From: Haloarchaeobius amylolyticus
GTDB lineage: Archaea > Halobacteriota > Halobacteria > Halobacteriales > Natrialbaceae
Length of the DNA: 64,000 nt
Assembly (NCBI RefSeq): GCF_026616195.1
Contig: NZ_JANHDH010000002.1
Coordinates: 992,001 to 1,056,000 of the forward strand
Reading direction: 5' to 3'
Shown: positions 46,472 to 54,628 of the stretch, in pieces
Layout of the letters: each line of letters starts with the position of its first letter
Numbering within the stretch: position 1 is the first letter of the stretch
Translations under genes and position numbers: made by a program
Notes under the pieces: generated by a model
Database searches by the model: none
Told to the model about the DNA's origin: nothing
The model's input: the letters and a program-made list of their open reading frames with translations, nothing else

Positions 46472-47635
46472 ATGAAGGTCGCCGTACTCGGTGCCGGCTA
46501 CGCTGGCGTCACCCTCACCAAGAAGTTAGAGAAGTCCCTGCCCGCCGACGTGGAGGTCGTGCTCGTCAACGACACCGACGACCACCTCGTCCAGCACGAG
46601 TTGCACCGGGTCGTCCGCCGCCCGGCCGTCGCCGACTTCATCACGGTCCCACTCTCCGACGTGGTCGACCGGGCGACGGTCCGCATCGGCCGGGTCACCG
46701 ACGTCGACACCGACGCCCGGACCGTCCAGTTCGCGGACGACTCCTCGCTCTCCTACGACGTGGCCGCGGTCTGCCTCGGCGCGGAGACCGCCTACTACGA
46801 CCTGCCGGGCGTCGAAGAACACTCGACACCCCTGAAGCGCCTCGAGGACGCCCACGAGATCCGCGAGGAGTTCATGGAACTGGTCGAGGACGGCCCGGCA
46901 GGTGGCCGGGTCGTCGTCGGCGGGGCCGGCCTCTCGGGCATCCAGGTCGCCGGGGAACTCGCCGAACTCGCCGACGAGACGGGCGCCGACGTGACCGTCA
47001 CGGTCCTCGAACAGCTCGACAGCGTCGCGCCCGCCTTCCCGGAGAACTTCCAGCGGGCGGTCCACGACGCACTCGTCGCCCGGGGCGTCGAGGTCCGGAC
47101 GAACGCGGCCGTGACCGAGGCGACAGCCGACACGCTCGAACTGGCCGACGGGCAGTCGCTCGACTACGACCAGCTCGTCTGGACCGGCGGCATCCGCGGC
47201 CCCGACGCCCTCCACGGCGAGCGCCCGGTCGTCCGGAGCAACCTGCGACTCGACGGGACAACCTTCGTCGTCGGGGACGCGGCGAAGGTCGTCGACGACG
47301 CGGGCACGGCCGTCCCGGCCAGCGCGCAGGCGGCAATCCGGGAGGCCCGGGTCGCCGGGAAGAACGTCGAGCGGCTCGTCTCGCACCTGCGAGACGGCGA
47401 CGCCGGCGACTTCCAGCCCCGGCTGGAGCGTTACACCTTCGACTCGCCGGGCTGGCTCGTCACGGTCGGGAACGGCGCGGTCGCACAGGTCGGCCCGAGC
47501 GTCTTCACCGGGCGCGGAGCGCTGACGCTGAAGACGACCGTCGGCGCCGGCTACCTCTCCTCGGTCGGGGCCGTCGAGGAGGCGGTCGATCTCGTGAACG
47601 AGGAACTCGGCATCGCCCCCCACGAAGAGGCCTGA
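46472..47635 (+). CDS. FAD-dependent NADH:quinone oxidoreductase-like protein (NDH-2 family)
   Basis: This is a 387-residue pyridine-nucleotide disulfide oxidoreductase fold. The FAD motif GAGYAGVTL at residues 7-15 and the NAD(P) motif VVGGAGLSGIQVAGEL near 150 are present, and FVVGDAAKV near 270 is the second FAD motif. No redox Cys pair is seen, as in type II NADH dehydrogenases. It is membrane-associated without a pump function. Sulfide:quinone reductase is excluded by the missing Cys. It is divergent from the ABC ATPase, with a gap of about 100 nt. Confidence 0.85.
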   Translation: MKVAVLGAGYAGVTLTKKLEKSLPADVEVVLVNDTDDHLVQHELHRVVRRPAVADFITVPLSDVVDRATVRIGRVTDVDTDARTVQFADDSSLSYDVAAVCLGAETAYYDLPGVEEHSTPLKRLEDAHEIREEFMELVEDGPAGGRVVVGGAGLSGIQVAGELAELADETGADVTVTVLEQLDSVAPAFPENFQRAVHDALVARGVEVRTNAAVTEATADTLELADGQSLDYDQLVWTGGIRGPDALHGERPVVRSNLRLDGTTFVVGDAAKVVDDAGTAVPASAQAAIREARVAGKNVERLVSHLRDGDAGDFQPRLERYTFDSPGWLVTVGNGAVAQVGPSVFTGRGALTLKTTVGAGYLSSVGAVEEAVDLVNEELGIAPHEEA

Positions 47636-47888
47636 CCGAACGCCCCGTTCGACGGTTCACCACCACGGTACCGTCGTGTTCGGATACCCGGGGCACCGGC
47701 CGGTAATCGGTCGTTCCTAACGCCCCGTTTTCACCGGTATGCTCTCCTTTACCGCCGGCGAGTGGCGCCCTCGAAACACGGAGTGACCCGTGCCAGCGCC
47801 AGTACGAAGCACATAACTTTTAGCAAATCTGCCGTCTGTTATCACGTCGCAATCTCGGGGTCCTCGCGATTGCACGACCGGGGGGAGT

Positions 47889-48011
47889 ATGAAACAGCAA
47901 GAGAGCAAATGCAAACTGGTGTACTGTACGAACGGCTGGGTCGAGATCAAGGAGCTGGGGAAGAAGGACGCGTGGATCGCGACGGACACGCCGGTCCCGA
48001 TACTGGAGTAG
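47889..48011 (+). CDS. Predicted 40-residue conserved-looking small protein
   Basis: An ATG-TAG frame of 40 residues, MKQQESKCKLVYCTNGW and then a Lys/Glu-rich part ending DAWIATDTPVPILE. The two Cys (8, 13) and the Trp-Ile-x-x-Asp-Thr ending look like the small haloarchaeal proteins often found alone. A TAACTTTTAGC element lies about 75 nt upstream, too far for leaderless expression, so a 5' leader would be needed; GGGGGAGT just before the ATG could act as ribosome site. No function can be assigned. Confidence 0.5.
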   Translation: MKQQESKCKLVYCTNGWVEIKELGKKDAWIATDTPVPILE

Positions 48012-48141
48012 CCGCGGCTCGCGGCGTGCGTGCCGGGCGGAACCCGGCATGGCGGTCGCGACCGACCAGCCGCGAACCGGGGGGTCGCGTCGCTGGTCGA
48101 CAGCCGCGACTGCGAAGAACGACCGCGCGGCGAGTGCTTTT

Positions 48142-48510
48142 CTAGCCGTGCGAGAGGCCGCGCTCGGCGGCGCCGATGAGGAACAGCGCGAACAGGGCGA
48201 CGACGAGCCACTGCCCGGTCTGGGTCGAGAGCGCGTCGGCGAACGCGCCGAGCAGGTCGACGCCGAACGCCTGGCCGAGCGAGAACAGCAGCAGGACGAC
48301 GCCGATGGCCGCGAGGCCGAACCGGACGACCGTCGTCGCCAGGTAGTCCCTGAGCCGCGAGCCGACCGACCGCCGTCCCGAGCCCCTGGACGCCTGCTGC
48401 TGCTGGGGCTGTTGCTGGGACTGCTGTCCCTGCGGCTGCTGTCCCTGATTCTGTCCCTGGTTCTGCTGTCGACCGTCGGTACCGCCCGTCGTCCGGTCGT
48501 CCTGTGGCAT
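48142..48510 (-). CDS. Gln-rich membrane protein
   Basis: This is a 122-residue protein. Residues 14-40 are dominated by Gln (runs of QQ, QQQ and QNQGQ), followed by a basic stretch (RGSGRRSVGSRLRDY) and two hydrophobic helices (about 60-80 and 98-115). The Gln region is probably disordered and exposed to the cytosol. Some haloarchaeal membrane proteins carry such tails; the role is unknown. Confidence 0.6.
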   Translation of the reverse strand: MPQDDRTTGGTDGRQQNQGQNQGQQPQGQQSQQQPQQQQASRGSGRRSVGSRLRDYLATTVVRFGLAAIGVVLLLFSLGQAFGVDLLGAFADALSTQTGQWLVVALFALFLIGAAERGLSHG

Positions 48511-48649
48511 GGTATCGTCCTCATCGGAGCATTCGACGCCGCGCGCCTAACTCATCACCCAAGGTAGAAAGGCGAGAATTCGTATCGTCACGGTACCGAG
48601 ACGGTACGAATCGGCGGTTTCAGGGTTCTCCGACTGCGCCGCCAGCCCG

Positions 48650-48940
48650 TCAGCGGTCGGCGACCCGCCCGCGAACGTGGCGGTAGAGGCCGCCGAAGAC
48701 GACCGACAGCCCGTAAGAGGCGACCACGAACGGCCCCCAGTACACCCAGAGTTCGTACGCCGGGGCGATGCGGTTCCCGATGGCGCTCCCGATGGCCAGG
48801 ACGAGGTAGCCCGGGAGTGCGAGTGGGTTGTGGTAGCCGTACTTCAGGAGGACGACCGGGAACACCAGCAGCGAGAACGTCACGGCCACGGCGCGCCCGG
48901 CGAACCAGCGCCGGAACGGCGGGGACTCGGGGTCGGTCAC
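48650..48940 (-). CDS. Three-helix membrane protein coupled to a metallohydrolase
   Basis: This is a 96-residue protein with three hydrophobic segments (about 15-33, 40-56, 66-85) and a basic end (RHVRGRVADR). It starts from GTG at 48940, which overlaps the stop of the upstream hydrolase gene in GTGA, so both are translated from one message. The longer frame upstream is Arg-rich and antisense-like. The function is unknown; the coupling suggests work at the membrane with the exported hydrolase. Confidence 0.62.
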   Translation of the reverse strand: MTDPESPPFRRWFAGRAVAVTFSLLVFPVVLLKYGYHNPLALPGYLVLAIGSAIGNRIAPAYELWVYWGPFVVASYGLSVVFGGLYRHVRGRVADR

Positions 48941-49764
48941 GTGTTGGCCCTCGCCGGTGGCTGTCGGTCGAGACCGTGCTGTGCGAGCAGGTGTTCGGCC
49001 GCGGCCGTCGTCCAGTCGACCCGGGTGCCGAGGTCGGTGAGGAACGTGGTCGTCTCGACGACGTACGCCGGCGTCCCGAGCTCGGCGCCGACCTTGTGGG
49101 CGAGCAGGGGCGACCCGCCGCCCATCGCGGGCCCGGTCGTGAAGTCGTGGAGTGGCATCGACCACGGGACCTGCGTCTCGTTCAGGTGGGTGCAGGTCGC
49201 CTCGGCGTTGGCGGTCGCGTCGCCCGCCGCCGTCGGGAAGATGGCCTGCCCCACGTTCCGCGGGTGGAGCCGGTAGATGCCACGCGAGCGATGGAGGTCG
49301 AGCACCACGTCGGGGTCGTGCTCCTCGACCAGCGACCAGATGGCACGGGCGAGCTTCGTCGCGGGCTCCTCGCCGGGCGTGAACTGGCGGTTCAGGTCCC
49401 CGTTGTCGTTCTCGCGGGTCCCCCGCCTGATGGCCGGCTGGTTGGCTCGCGGGAGGACCACCACGGTCCCTGCCTCGAACGACCACTCGGCGACGGCCCC
49501 GGCGGCCCGGTAGCCGCTGCGTTCGTCGCCGTGGAGCCCACCGACCACGACCGCGGTCGGGCCCGGCTGGCCGCCGTCGATGGTCACCACCGGCGTCTCG
49601 TACGTCGTCCCGGGGAGCAGTGTCCCGCGGGTGCGGTCGTCCGCGGCTGGCTGGGCGGTCGCCATCGTCTCGTCACGACCGCCGAACCCGCCGAGCCCGC
49701 CGAAGCCGACAGCGGTCGCTGCGAGTCCGGCGAGTGCCCGTCGCAGAAACGTCCGTCGTTGCAT
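48937..49764 (-). CDS. Tat-exported succinylglutamate desuccinylase/aspartoacylase-like zinc hydrolase
   Basis: This is a 275-residue protein with Tat motif QRRTFLRRA at the N-terminus and a Gly-rich hydrophobic stretch to about residue 30. The zinc site follows the AspA/AstE/M14 pattern: GGLHGDER (HxxE), later DLHRSRG with the third ligand His. RANQPAIRRGTREN and DLNRQF are typical substrate-binding segments. The enzyme would act outside the cell on amide or peptide bonds; the exact substrate is not known. It is followed by an overlapping small membrane protein gene. Confidence 0.82.
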   Translation of the reverse strand: MQRRTFLRRALAGLAATAVGFGGLGGFGGRDETMATAQPAADDRTRGTLLPGTTYETPVVTIDGGQPGPTAVVVGGLHGDERSGYRAAGAVAEWSFEAGTVVVLPRANQPAIRRGTRENDNGDLNRQFTPGEEPATKLARAIWSLVEEHDPDVVLDLHRSRGIYRLHPRNVGQAIFPTAAGDATANAEATCTHLNETQVPWSMPLHDFTTGPAMGGGSPLLAHKVGAELGTPAYVVETTTFLTDLGTRVDWTTAAAEHLLAQHGLDRQPPARANT

Positions 49765-49843
49765 CGGTACAGACCAGCGGACCCGGCCCCAAGATTATGT
49801 CCCGGCTAACGGCGGGACGGTGGCCTGCCCGTGTGGACCCCTC

Positions 49844-50245
49844 TCATTCGGTCCCGGCCGTCGAGCCGCCGTCGGTCTCGACGCGCTCGGGGGCGGTCTC
49901 GTCCTCGTCGCCGCCCTCGGTCGAGATCCACTCCTCGGCCCACTCGCCGATGGCGTCGAACACCGGGCAGAGCGACTCGCCCTTCTCGGTCAGCGAGTAG
50001 TAGGTCGCGACGGGGGCGTCCTCCTCCAGCCGGCGGTCGACGAACCCCATCTCCTGGAGGTCGTCGAGCACCCGCGAGAGGGTGCGCGAACTCGCGTCGG
50101 TCGAGCGCTTGAGCTCGTTGAAGCGCTTCTCACCGCCCTGCAGGTCGTGCAGGACGACGAGTCGCCACTGCGAACCGATCTGTTCGAGGGAGTCGATGAC
50201 GGGACAGGCAGCCGCGTTGGGGTTCTCGTCGGAACTCGTCGCCAT
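49844..50245 (-). CDS. HxlR family transcriptional regulator
   Basis: This is a 133-residue winged-helix regulator. ACPVIDSLEQIGSQWRLVVL opens the domain and contains the conserved Cys of HxlR proteins (residue 14); RFNELKRSTDASSRTLSRVL is the recognition helix region, and SLTEKGESLCPVF holds a second Cys (about 93). The acidic tail is typical of haloarchaea. HxlR proteins often sense aldehydes, quinones or redox stress through Cys. The promoter contains an inverted repeat (50277-50292). The neighbouring glyoxalase operon is a possible target but its operators look different. Confidence 0.88.
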   Translation of the reverse strand: MATSSDENPNAAACPVIDSLEQIGSQWRLVVLHDLQGGEKRFNELKRSTDASSRTLSRVLDDLQEMGFVDRRLEEDAPVATYYSLTEKGESLCPVFDAIGEWAEEWISTEGGDEDETAPERVETDGGSTAGTE

Positions 50246-50276
50246 TGCCCCACCGTTGGCCGCCGCCACACTTAGA

Positions 50277-50292
50277 GGTTCGTATCCGAACC
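50277..50292. promoter_or_regulatory. Inverted repeat in the hxlR promoter
   Basis: GGTTCG and CGAACC are exact reverse complements separated by TATC. The repeat is 32-47 nt before the hxlR start, next to the predicted TATA (CTAAGT on the minus strand, about 50270-50275). A second overlapping pair, AACCAG (50289-50294) and CTGGTT (50309-50314), shares the AACC half. Autoregulation by HxlR is a reasonable inference. Confidence 0.4.
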
Positions 50293-50320
50293 AGCTATCA
50301 GATGAGAACTGGTTTGCCGA

Positions 50321-51031
50321 CTACCCCATCGCCGCGAGCCGGTCGAGGACCTCGTCGGTCGTCCGGGCGTCGTAGGTCCAGAACCCGTAGAACTCGTTGT
50401 CGCCGGTCTCCTGGGCGAGCAGCGCAGCCTTGCGGTCGTCGCGACCGTTCCCGTCGTAGACGACCCACCAGTGCTTCGTGACCTCCTTCGCGTCGCTCGC
50501 GTGGACGGTGAGGTCGAGGTCGTCCGGGCGCTCCCAGTCGGCCTGCCCGTAGACGTGGACGTCGAGGTCGCTCCGGGAGAGGTTCCGGTAGACGTTCCGC
50601 TGGAAGTCGACCTTCGAGAGCTGCTGGAACCCCGAGTGGAGGGTCCCCTCCCCATCGTTCCACGCCCGGAACTCGACGTTGCGCGACGCCATGATCATCC
50701 GACGCTTGTCGTACGACCGGAAGCGCGTCCCGTCCAGATGCTGGATGACGGCGGGAATCTCCGCACGGTCCGACGGCTGGTCGTCCCGGCTGGCGAACCG
50801 GGCGACCGTCTGGATCGAGTTCGCGGCGACGAATCGCCCGTCGGACTGCAACACGAGGGTGTCCCTGGGCTGGCCAGACGCCGTCTTGTCCTTGACCTTC
50901 TCCACCTCGTGCTTCGAGAGGAACCGACTCACGGTGGCCAGCGCGCTCTCGTCGGTCACGTTGCAGGCGTGCAACGTCTTCGATTGGAGGTCCGTCTCGC
51001 CGACGATGCGCCCGAGTGGTTTCGTAGTCAT
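50321..51031 (-). CDS. Probable DICT sensory domain protein
   Basis: This is a 236-residue soluble protein. VARFASRDDQ, FRSYDKRRMIMASRNVEFR and FYGFWTYDARTTDEVLDR resemble the DICT domain found in haloarchaeal and cyanobacterial signalling proteins. The middle has GTLHSGFQQLSKVDFQRNVYR and DVHVYGQADW. No catalytic or DNA-binding part is attached. A possible TATA (CATACCTAAC) lies about 40 nt upstream on the minus strand. The family call is from memory of the motif pattern and should be taken as likely rather than proven. Confidence 0.5.
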   Translation of the reverse strand: MTTKPLGRIVGETDLQSKTLHACNVTDESALATVSRFLSKHEVEKVKDKTASGQPRDTLVLQSDGRFVAANSIQTVARFASRDDQPSDRAEIPAVIQHLDGTRFRSYDKRRMIMASRNVEFRAWNDGEGTLHSGFQQLSKVDFQRNVYRNLSRSDLDVHVYGQADWERPDDLDLTVHASDAKEVTKHWWVVYDGNGRDDRKAALLAQETGDNEFYGFWTYDARTTDEVLDRLAAMG

Positions 51032-51135
51032 ACGGGTGCATTCTCGGCGGGTCCTGTACGCTCCCTGCCCATCCTGTTAGGTATGCAACCGGTACGGGGT
51101 CGTCCGGTCGCCCGACCACGCCCTCACTGCCCACC

Positions 51136-51168
51136 TGACATCGATGTCCCCTGGTGACACCACTGTCA
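51136..51168. promoter_or_regulatory. Two tandem TGACA-N4-TGTC operators
   Basis: TGACATCGATGTCC (51136-51149, containing the perfect 12-bp palindrome GACATCGATGTC) and TGACACCACTGTCA (51155-51168) share the same half-sites and spacing. Their starts are 19 bp apart, so both face nearly the same side of the helix. They end 5 nt before the TATA region of the glyoxalase operon, the place for an activator or a repressor that blocks TBP/TFB. Confidence 0.6.
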
Positions 51169-51172
51169 GATT

Positions 51173-51180
51173 AGGTATAT
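51173..51180 (+). promoter_or_regulatory. TATA box of the glyoxalase-esterase operon
   Basis: AGGTATAT lies 26-33 nt before the ATG at 51206, right after the tandem operators; it also rules out the upstream in-frame ATG at 51179 as start. Confidence 0.55.
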
Positions 51181-51205
51181 GTCCGTGGGGTCCCTAGGAT
51201 GGTCC

Positions 51206-52153
51206 ATGCAGACAGACGGTATCCACCACGTCACCGCGGTCGCCAGCGACCCCCAGCGGAACGTGGACTTCTACACCGAGGTCCTCGGGCTGCGGCTGGT
51301 CAAGCGGACCGTGAACTTCGACGACACGTCGACGTACCACCTCTACTACGGCGACGAGACGGGCACGCCGGGGACCATCCTGACGTTCTTCCCCTTCGAC
51401 GGCGGCCAGCAGGGCCAGCCCGGGAAGGGACAGGCGACGGCCACCGCGTTCGCCATCCCCGAAGGCGCGGTCGACTACTGGCTCGACCGGTTCGCGACGC
51501 TGGACGTCGACCACGACGAGCCCCTGTCGCGCTTCGACGAGACGGTCGTCCCCTTCCGCGACCACGACGGCCAGCCGATGGAACTCGTCGCGACCGACAC
51601 CGACGACGCCACCGACCTCGAGCCCTGGACCGAGAGCCCGGTCCCTGCCGAGTACGCCATCCGCGGGTTCCACGGTGTCACCCTGCACTCGATGGACCCA
51701 GACGTGACCGGGTCGGTCCTCGAGACCCTCGGCTACGAGCGCGCCGCCGAGAGCGACGACCGGGTCCGCTACCGCGTCGGCGGCGACCGCGCCAGCGTCG
51801 TCGACGTCTTCCGTGGCGTCGGCGGCCGCGGGGTCCCCGGCGCGGGCACGGTCCACCACGTCGCCTTCCGGGTGCCCGACGACGCGGCACAGGAGGCCAT
51901 CGCGGCCGACCTCGACGAGATCGGCCTGTACGTCACCGAGCAGAAGGACCGCAACTACTTCCGGTCCATCTACTTCCGCGAGCCCGGCGGGGTGCTGTTC
52001 GAGGTCGCCACCGACGACCCCGGGTTCACCGTCGACGAACCGGCCGAGACCCTGGGGACCGAACTCAGGCTCCCGGCGTGGCTCGAGGACGACCGCGAGC
52101 AACTGGAGGCGAGCCTGCCCTCGCTCTCCGCCCCGGAGGTGACGAGCGAGTGA
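51206..52153 (+). CDS. VOC family ring-cleaving dioxygenase-like protein (MhqO-like)
   Basis: This is a 315-residue protein made of two vicinal-oxygen-chelate modules. DGIHHVTAVASDPQRNVDFY opens the first; GFHGVTLHSMD and AGTVHHVAFRV belong to the second; metal-ligand candidates are His7, His in VHHVAF and Glu in LFEVATDDPG. The pattern matches MhqO/YkcA-type ring-cleaving dioxygenases that in Bacillus detoxify quinones and act with an esterase. The gene is first in a three-gene operon and overlaps the esterase by four bases (GTGA). Confidence 0.85.
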   Translation: MQTDGIHHVTAVASDPQRNVDFYTEVLGLRLVKRTVNFDDTSTYHLYYGDETGTPGTILTFFPFDGGQQGQPGKGQATATAFAIPEGAVDYWLDRFATLDVDHDEPLSRFDETVVPFRDHDGQPMELVATDTDDATDLEPWTESPVPAEYAIRGFHGVTLHSMDPDVTGSVLETLGYERAAESDDRVRYRVGGDRASVVDVFRGVGGRGVPGAGTVHHVAFRVPDDAAQEAIAADLDEIGLYVTEQKDRNYFRSIYFREPGGVLFEVATDDPGFTVDEPAETLGTELRLPAWLEDDREQLEASLPSLSAPEVTSE

Positions 52154-52854
52154 GTTCCGGCGTCCACCAGGACCAGCCACTCGCCAGCGCGGGCGCCCCA
52201 CTCGCGGTCGCCGACGGCGCGGTGGTCATGTGCCACGGCCGCGGCGCGAGCGCCCGCAGCATGCTCGCGATGGCCGACGAGTTCCTCGAACACGGCGTCG
52301 CGTTCCTCGCTCCGCAGGCCCAGCGCGGCACCTGGTACCCGAACTCGTTCATGGCCCCCATCGAGTCGAACGAGCCCTACCTCACCTCGGCGCTGCAGGC
52401 CGTCGAGGACGCCGTCGAGACGGCGAGAGAGGCGGGCATCCCGTACGACCGCATCGCACTCATGGGCTTCTCGCAGGGGGCCTGCCTCGCCAGCGAGTAC
52501 GTCGCCCGGAACGCCCGGCGCTACGGCGGCCTGATGGCGCTCTCGGGCGGGGTCATCGGACCCGAGGGCACGCCCCGCGACTACGAGGGGTCGCTCGAGG
52601 GGACGCCGGTGTTCCTCGGGTGCAGCGACGTGGACCCGCACATCCCACTCGAACGGGTCGAAGAGACGACGCAGGTGTTCGAGCGCCTCGATGCCGACGT
52701 GACCGAGCGCATCTACCAGGGGATGGGCCACACGGTCAACGAAGACGAGATCGAGCACGTCCGCGACATCGTCGCGGGGCTGGTCGACAGCGACGGCGAC
52801 GACGGTGAGGACGGTTCGGACGGCCCGAAGGCAGCCGACGAGGGTGAGAACTGA
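52150..52854 (+). CDS. Carboxylesterase/phospholipase family hydrolase (MhqD-like)
   Basis: This is a 234-residue alpha/beta hydrolase. The nucleophile Ser108 is in GFSQG, the acid is Asp160 or Asp162 in CSDVDPHIP, and the His is His194 in GMGHT. CHGRGASA forms the oxyanion loop. The last 25 residues are acidic. In Bacillus the MhqD esterase is encoded with MhqO and both respond to quinone stress, so a role in clearing electrophilic products is likely. The start GTG at 52150 overlaps the previous stop; the next gene begins immediately after the stop. Confidence 0.86.
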   Translation: MSSGVHQDQPLASAGAPLAVADGAVVMCHGRGASARSMLAMADEFLEHGVAFLAPQAQRGTWYPNSFMAPIESNEPYLTSALQAVEDAVETAREAGIPYDRIALMGFSQGACLASEYVARNARRYGGLMALSGGVIGPEGTPRDYEGSLEGTPVFLGCSDVDPHIPLERVEETTQVFERLDADVTERIYQGMGHTVNEDEIEHVRDIVAGLVDSDGDDGEDGSDGPKAADEGEN

Positions 52855-53862
52855 GTGACTGGACACGACGACGAGTCCCGGCCGGAGACCGGGACGGCGG
52901 ACGGGCCGCCGCCGGTCACCGGGCTCCACCACGTCTCCGCGCTCTCGGGTGACCCCCAGACAGTCGTCGACTTCTTCGCCGACGTGCTCGGCCTGCGCCT
53001 CGTCAAGCGCACCGTGAACTACGAGGACCAGTTCGCCCACCACGTCTACTTCGGTGACGGGGCCGGGAGCCTCGGTTCCCTGCTCACGCTGTTCCCGTCC
53101 AACGCCGGCCCCGACGGGCGGGTCGGGCCGCCTCAGCCCGGTGCCACCGCGCTGGCGGTGCCCCCGGACTCGCTCGACTACTGGGGCGGTCGGCTCGCCG
53201 ACCACGGTGTCGAGGTGACCCGGTTCTCGCGCTTCGACGAGCAGGGCCTCGCGTTCGAGGCTCCCGACGGGCTCCCGCTGGAACTCGTCGGTGTGCCGAG
53301 CGCGAGCGTAGCCGAGGCCGCGGTCTGGGATGCCGGGCCGGTCCCGGCCGAGCACGCGATTCGGGGCCTCCACGGGACGACGTTGCTCTCACCCGCGCCC
53401 TACCAGACCGCCCGCGTCCTCGAACACTTCGGGTACGACCTCGCGGGCGAGACCGACGACCGGGTTCGCTACCGGGCGTCCGGGGAGCGCGCGACCGTGG
53501 TCGACCTGTCGCTCCGGGGAGCCGGCGACGGCGCGCCGGGCGGGTTCGGCCGTGACGGGAAGGGGACCGTCCACCACGTCGCCTTCAGCGTGCCAGACCG
53601 CGACGCCGTGCTGGCGTGGCACCGCCGGCTGCGCGACCTCGGGCTGGAGCCGACCCGCGTCAAGGACCGGACGTACTTCCAGTCGCTGTACGTCCGCGAA
53701 CCGGGCGGCATCCGGTTCGAACTGGCCTCCGCCGGGCCGGGCCTGACGGTCGACGAACCCGAGAGCGACCTCGGCGGCTCCCTCCAGCTCCCCCGCTGGG
53801 TCGAGGACGACCGCGACGAGATCGAGAAGCGGCTGCCGCCGGTCGAGTGGCCGGACCGCTGA
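52855..53862 (+). CDS. Second VOC family dioxygenase-like protein
   Basis: This is a 335-residue paralogue of the first VOC protein, sharing VLGLRLVKRTVN, IRGLHGTTL, GTVHHVAFSV and FELASAGPGL with its fold. It has an extra polar N-terminus of about 20 residues. The GTG start directly follows the esterase stop with no gap, so translation is coupled. Two related VOC proteins around one esterase suggest different substrates or a heteromeric enzyme. Third and last gene of the operon. Confidence 0.85.
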   Translation: MTGHDDESRPETGTADGPPPVTGLHHVSALSGDPQTVVDFFADVLGLRLVKRTVNYEDQFAHHVYFGDGAGSLGSLLTLFPSNAGPDGRVGPPQPGATALAVPPDSLDYWGGRLADHGVEVTRFSRFDEQGLAFEAPDGLPLELVGVPSASVAEAAVWDAGPVPAEHAIRGLHGTTLLSPAPYQTARVLEHFGYDLAGETDDRVRYRASGERATVVDLSLRGAGDGAPGGFGRDGKGTVHHVAFSVPDRDAVLAWHRRLRDLGLEPTRVKDRTYFQSLYVREPGGIRFELASAGPGLTVDEPESDLGGSLQLPRWVEDDRDEIEKRLPPVEWPDR

Positions 53863-53923
53863 CCGTACCAGGGTTCGCCGGGTCGACCACGAGACCGGAT
53901 TCGATGCCCGAACCAGATTGCCC

Positions 53924-53930
53924 TAATATA
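53924..53930 (+). promoter_or_regulatory. TATA box of the SCO1 operon
   Basis: TAATATA 21-27 nt before the ATG at 53951, in otherwise GC-rich DNA. Confidence 0.5.
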
Positions 53931-53950
53931 CGAGTCCGCAATGGTCCAGT

Positions 53951-54628
53951 ATGCAACGGCGGACCTTCCTCACCTCGGCGGCCGCGGTCGGGAGCATCGG
54001 CGGCCTCGCGGGCTGCCTGGGCTCTGTCGGACTCGGCGACGACACCCCGAACGTCGCCCTCCCCGACCCGGACCGCCCCTACGAGAGCAGCGACGTGGCG
54101 TTCCCCGCGTGGGGCCAGGAGATTCCCGACGTGACGCTCACGGCCCCCATCGCCGACCGCGAGGTCGCCCTGCGCGAGGTCGACCAGCCCGCGCTGCTCA
54201 CGTTCTTCTACAGCCACTGCAAGACCGTCTGTCCCCTCCTCATCTCCGCCATGCGGAACGTGCACGTCCACGCCAGGAACGAGGGCTACGCCGACGCGGT
54301 GTCGTTCCTCCCGGTGACCTTCGACCCGGAACGAGACGACGCTGCCCGCCTGCAGACCTACAGCGAGAAGATGAACGTCGACACCGCGACGGGGAACTGG
54401 CACTACCTCCGTCCCGCCTCGACGGCCCGCGCGAAGGCGGTCGTCGAGGACCAGTTCGGCGTCGGCTTCCAGCGGACCGAACCCGAGGACATGGACATGT
54501 ACATGTTCGCCCACTCCTCGCTCACCCTGCTCGTCAACGCCGACGGCTACGTCGAGCGCGCCTACACCGCGAAGTCGCCCGACGAGGATGTCATCATCGA
54601 CGACCTCGCGACGGTGAGAGCGGCGTGA
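53951..54628 (+). CDS. SCO1/SenC copper chaperone lipoprotein
   Basis: This is a 225-residue Tat-exported lipoprotein (QRRTFLTSA; lipobox LAGC, Cys22). The thioredoxin-like fold has the copper motif SHCKTVCP with Cys90 and Cys94, and the third ligand His188 in MFAHSSLTLLV. SCO proteins deliver copper to the CuA site of terminal oxidase or act as thiol reductases. The stop overlaps a TlpA-like gene by four bases, the usual pairing for CuA maturation. It supports the copper theme of the next genes. Confidence 0.92.
   Translation: MQRRTFLTSAAAVGSIGGLAGCLGSVGLGDDTPNVALPDPDRPYESSDVAFPAWGQEIPDVTLTAPIADREVALREVDQPALLTFFYSHCKTVCPLLISAMRNVHVHARNEGYADAVSFLPVTFDPERDDAARLQTYSEKMNVDTATGNWHYLRPASTARAKAVVEDQFGVGFQRTEPEDMDMYMFAHSSLTLLVNADGYVERAYTAKSPDEDVIIDDLATVRAA

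Noticed and set aside
46472-47635. Sulfide:quinone oxidoreductase identity for the NDH-2-like protein
   Set aside because: The redox-active cysteines of that family are missing.
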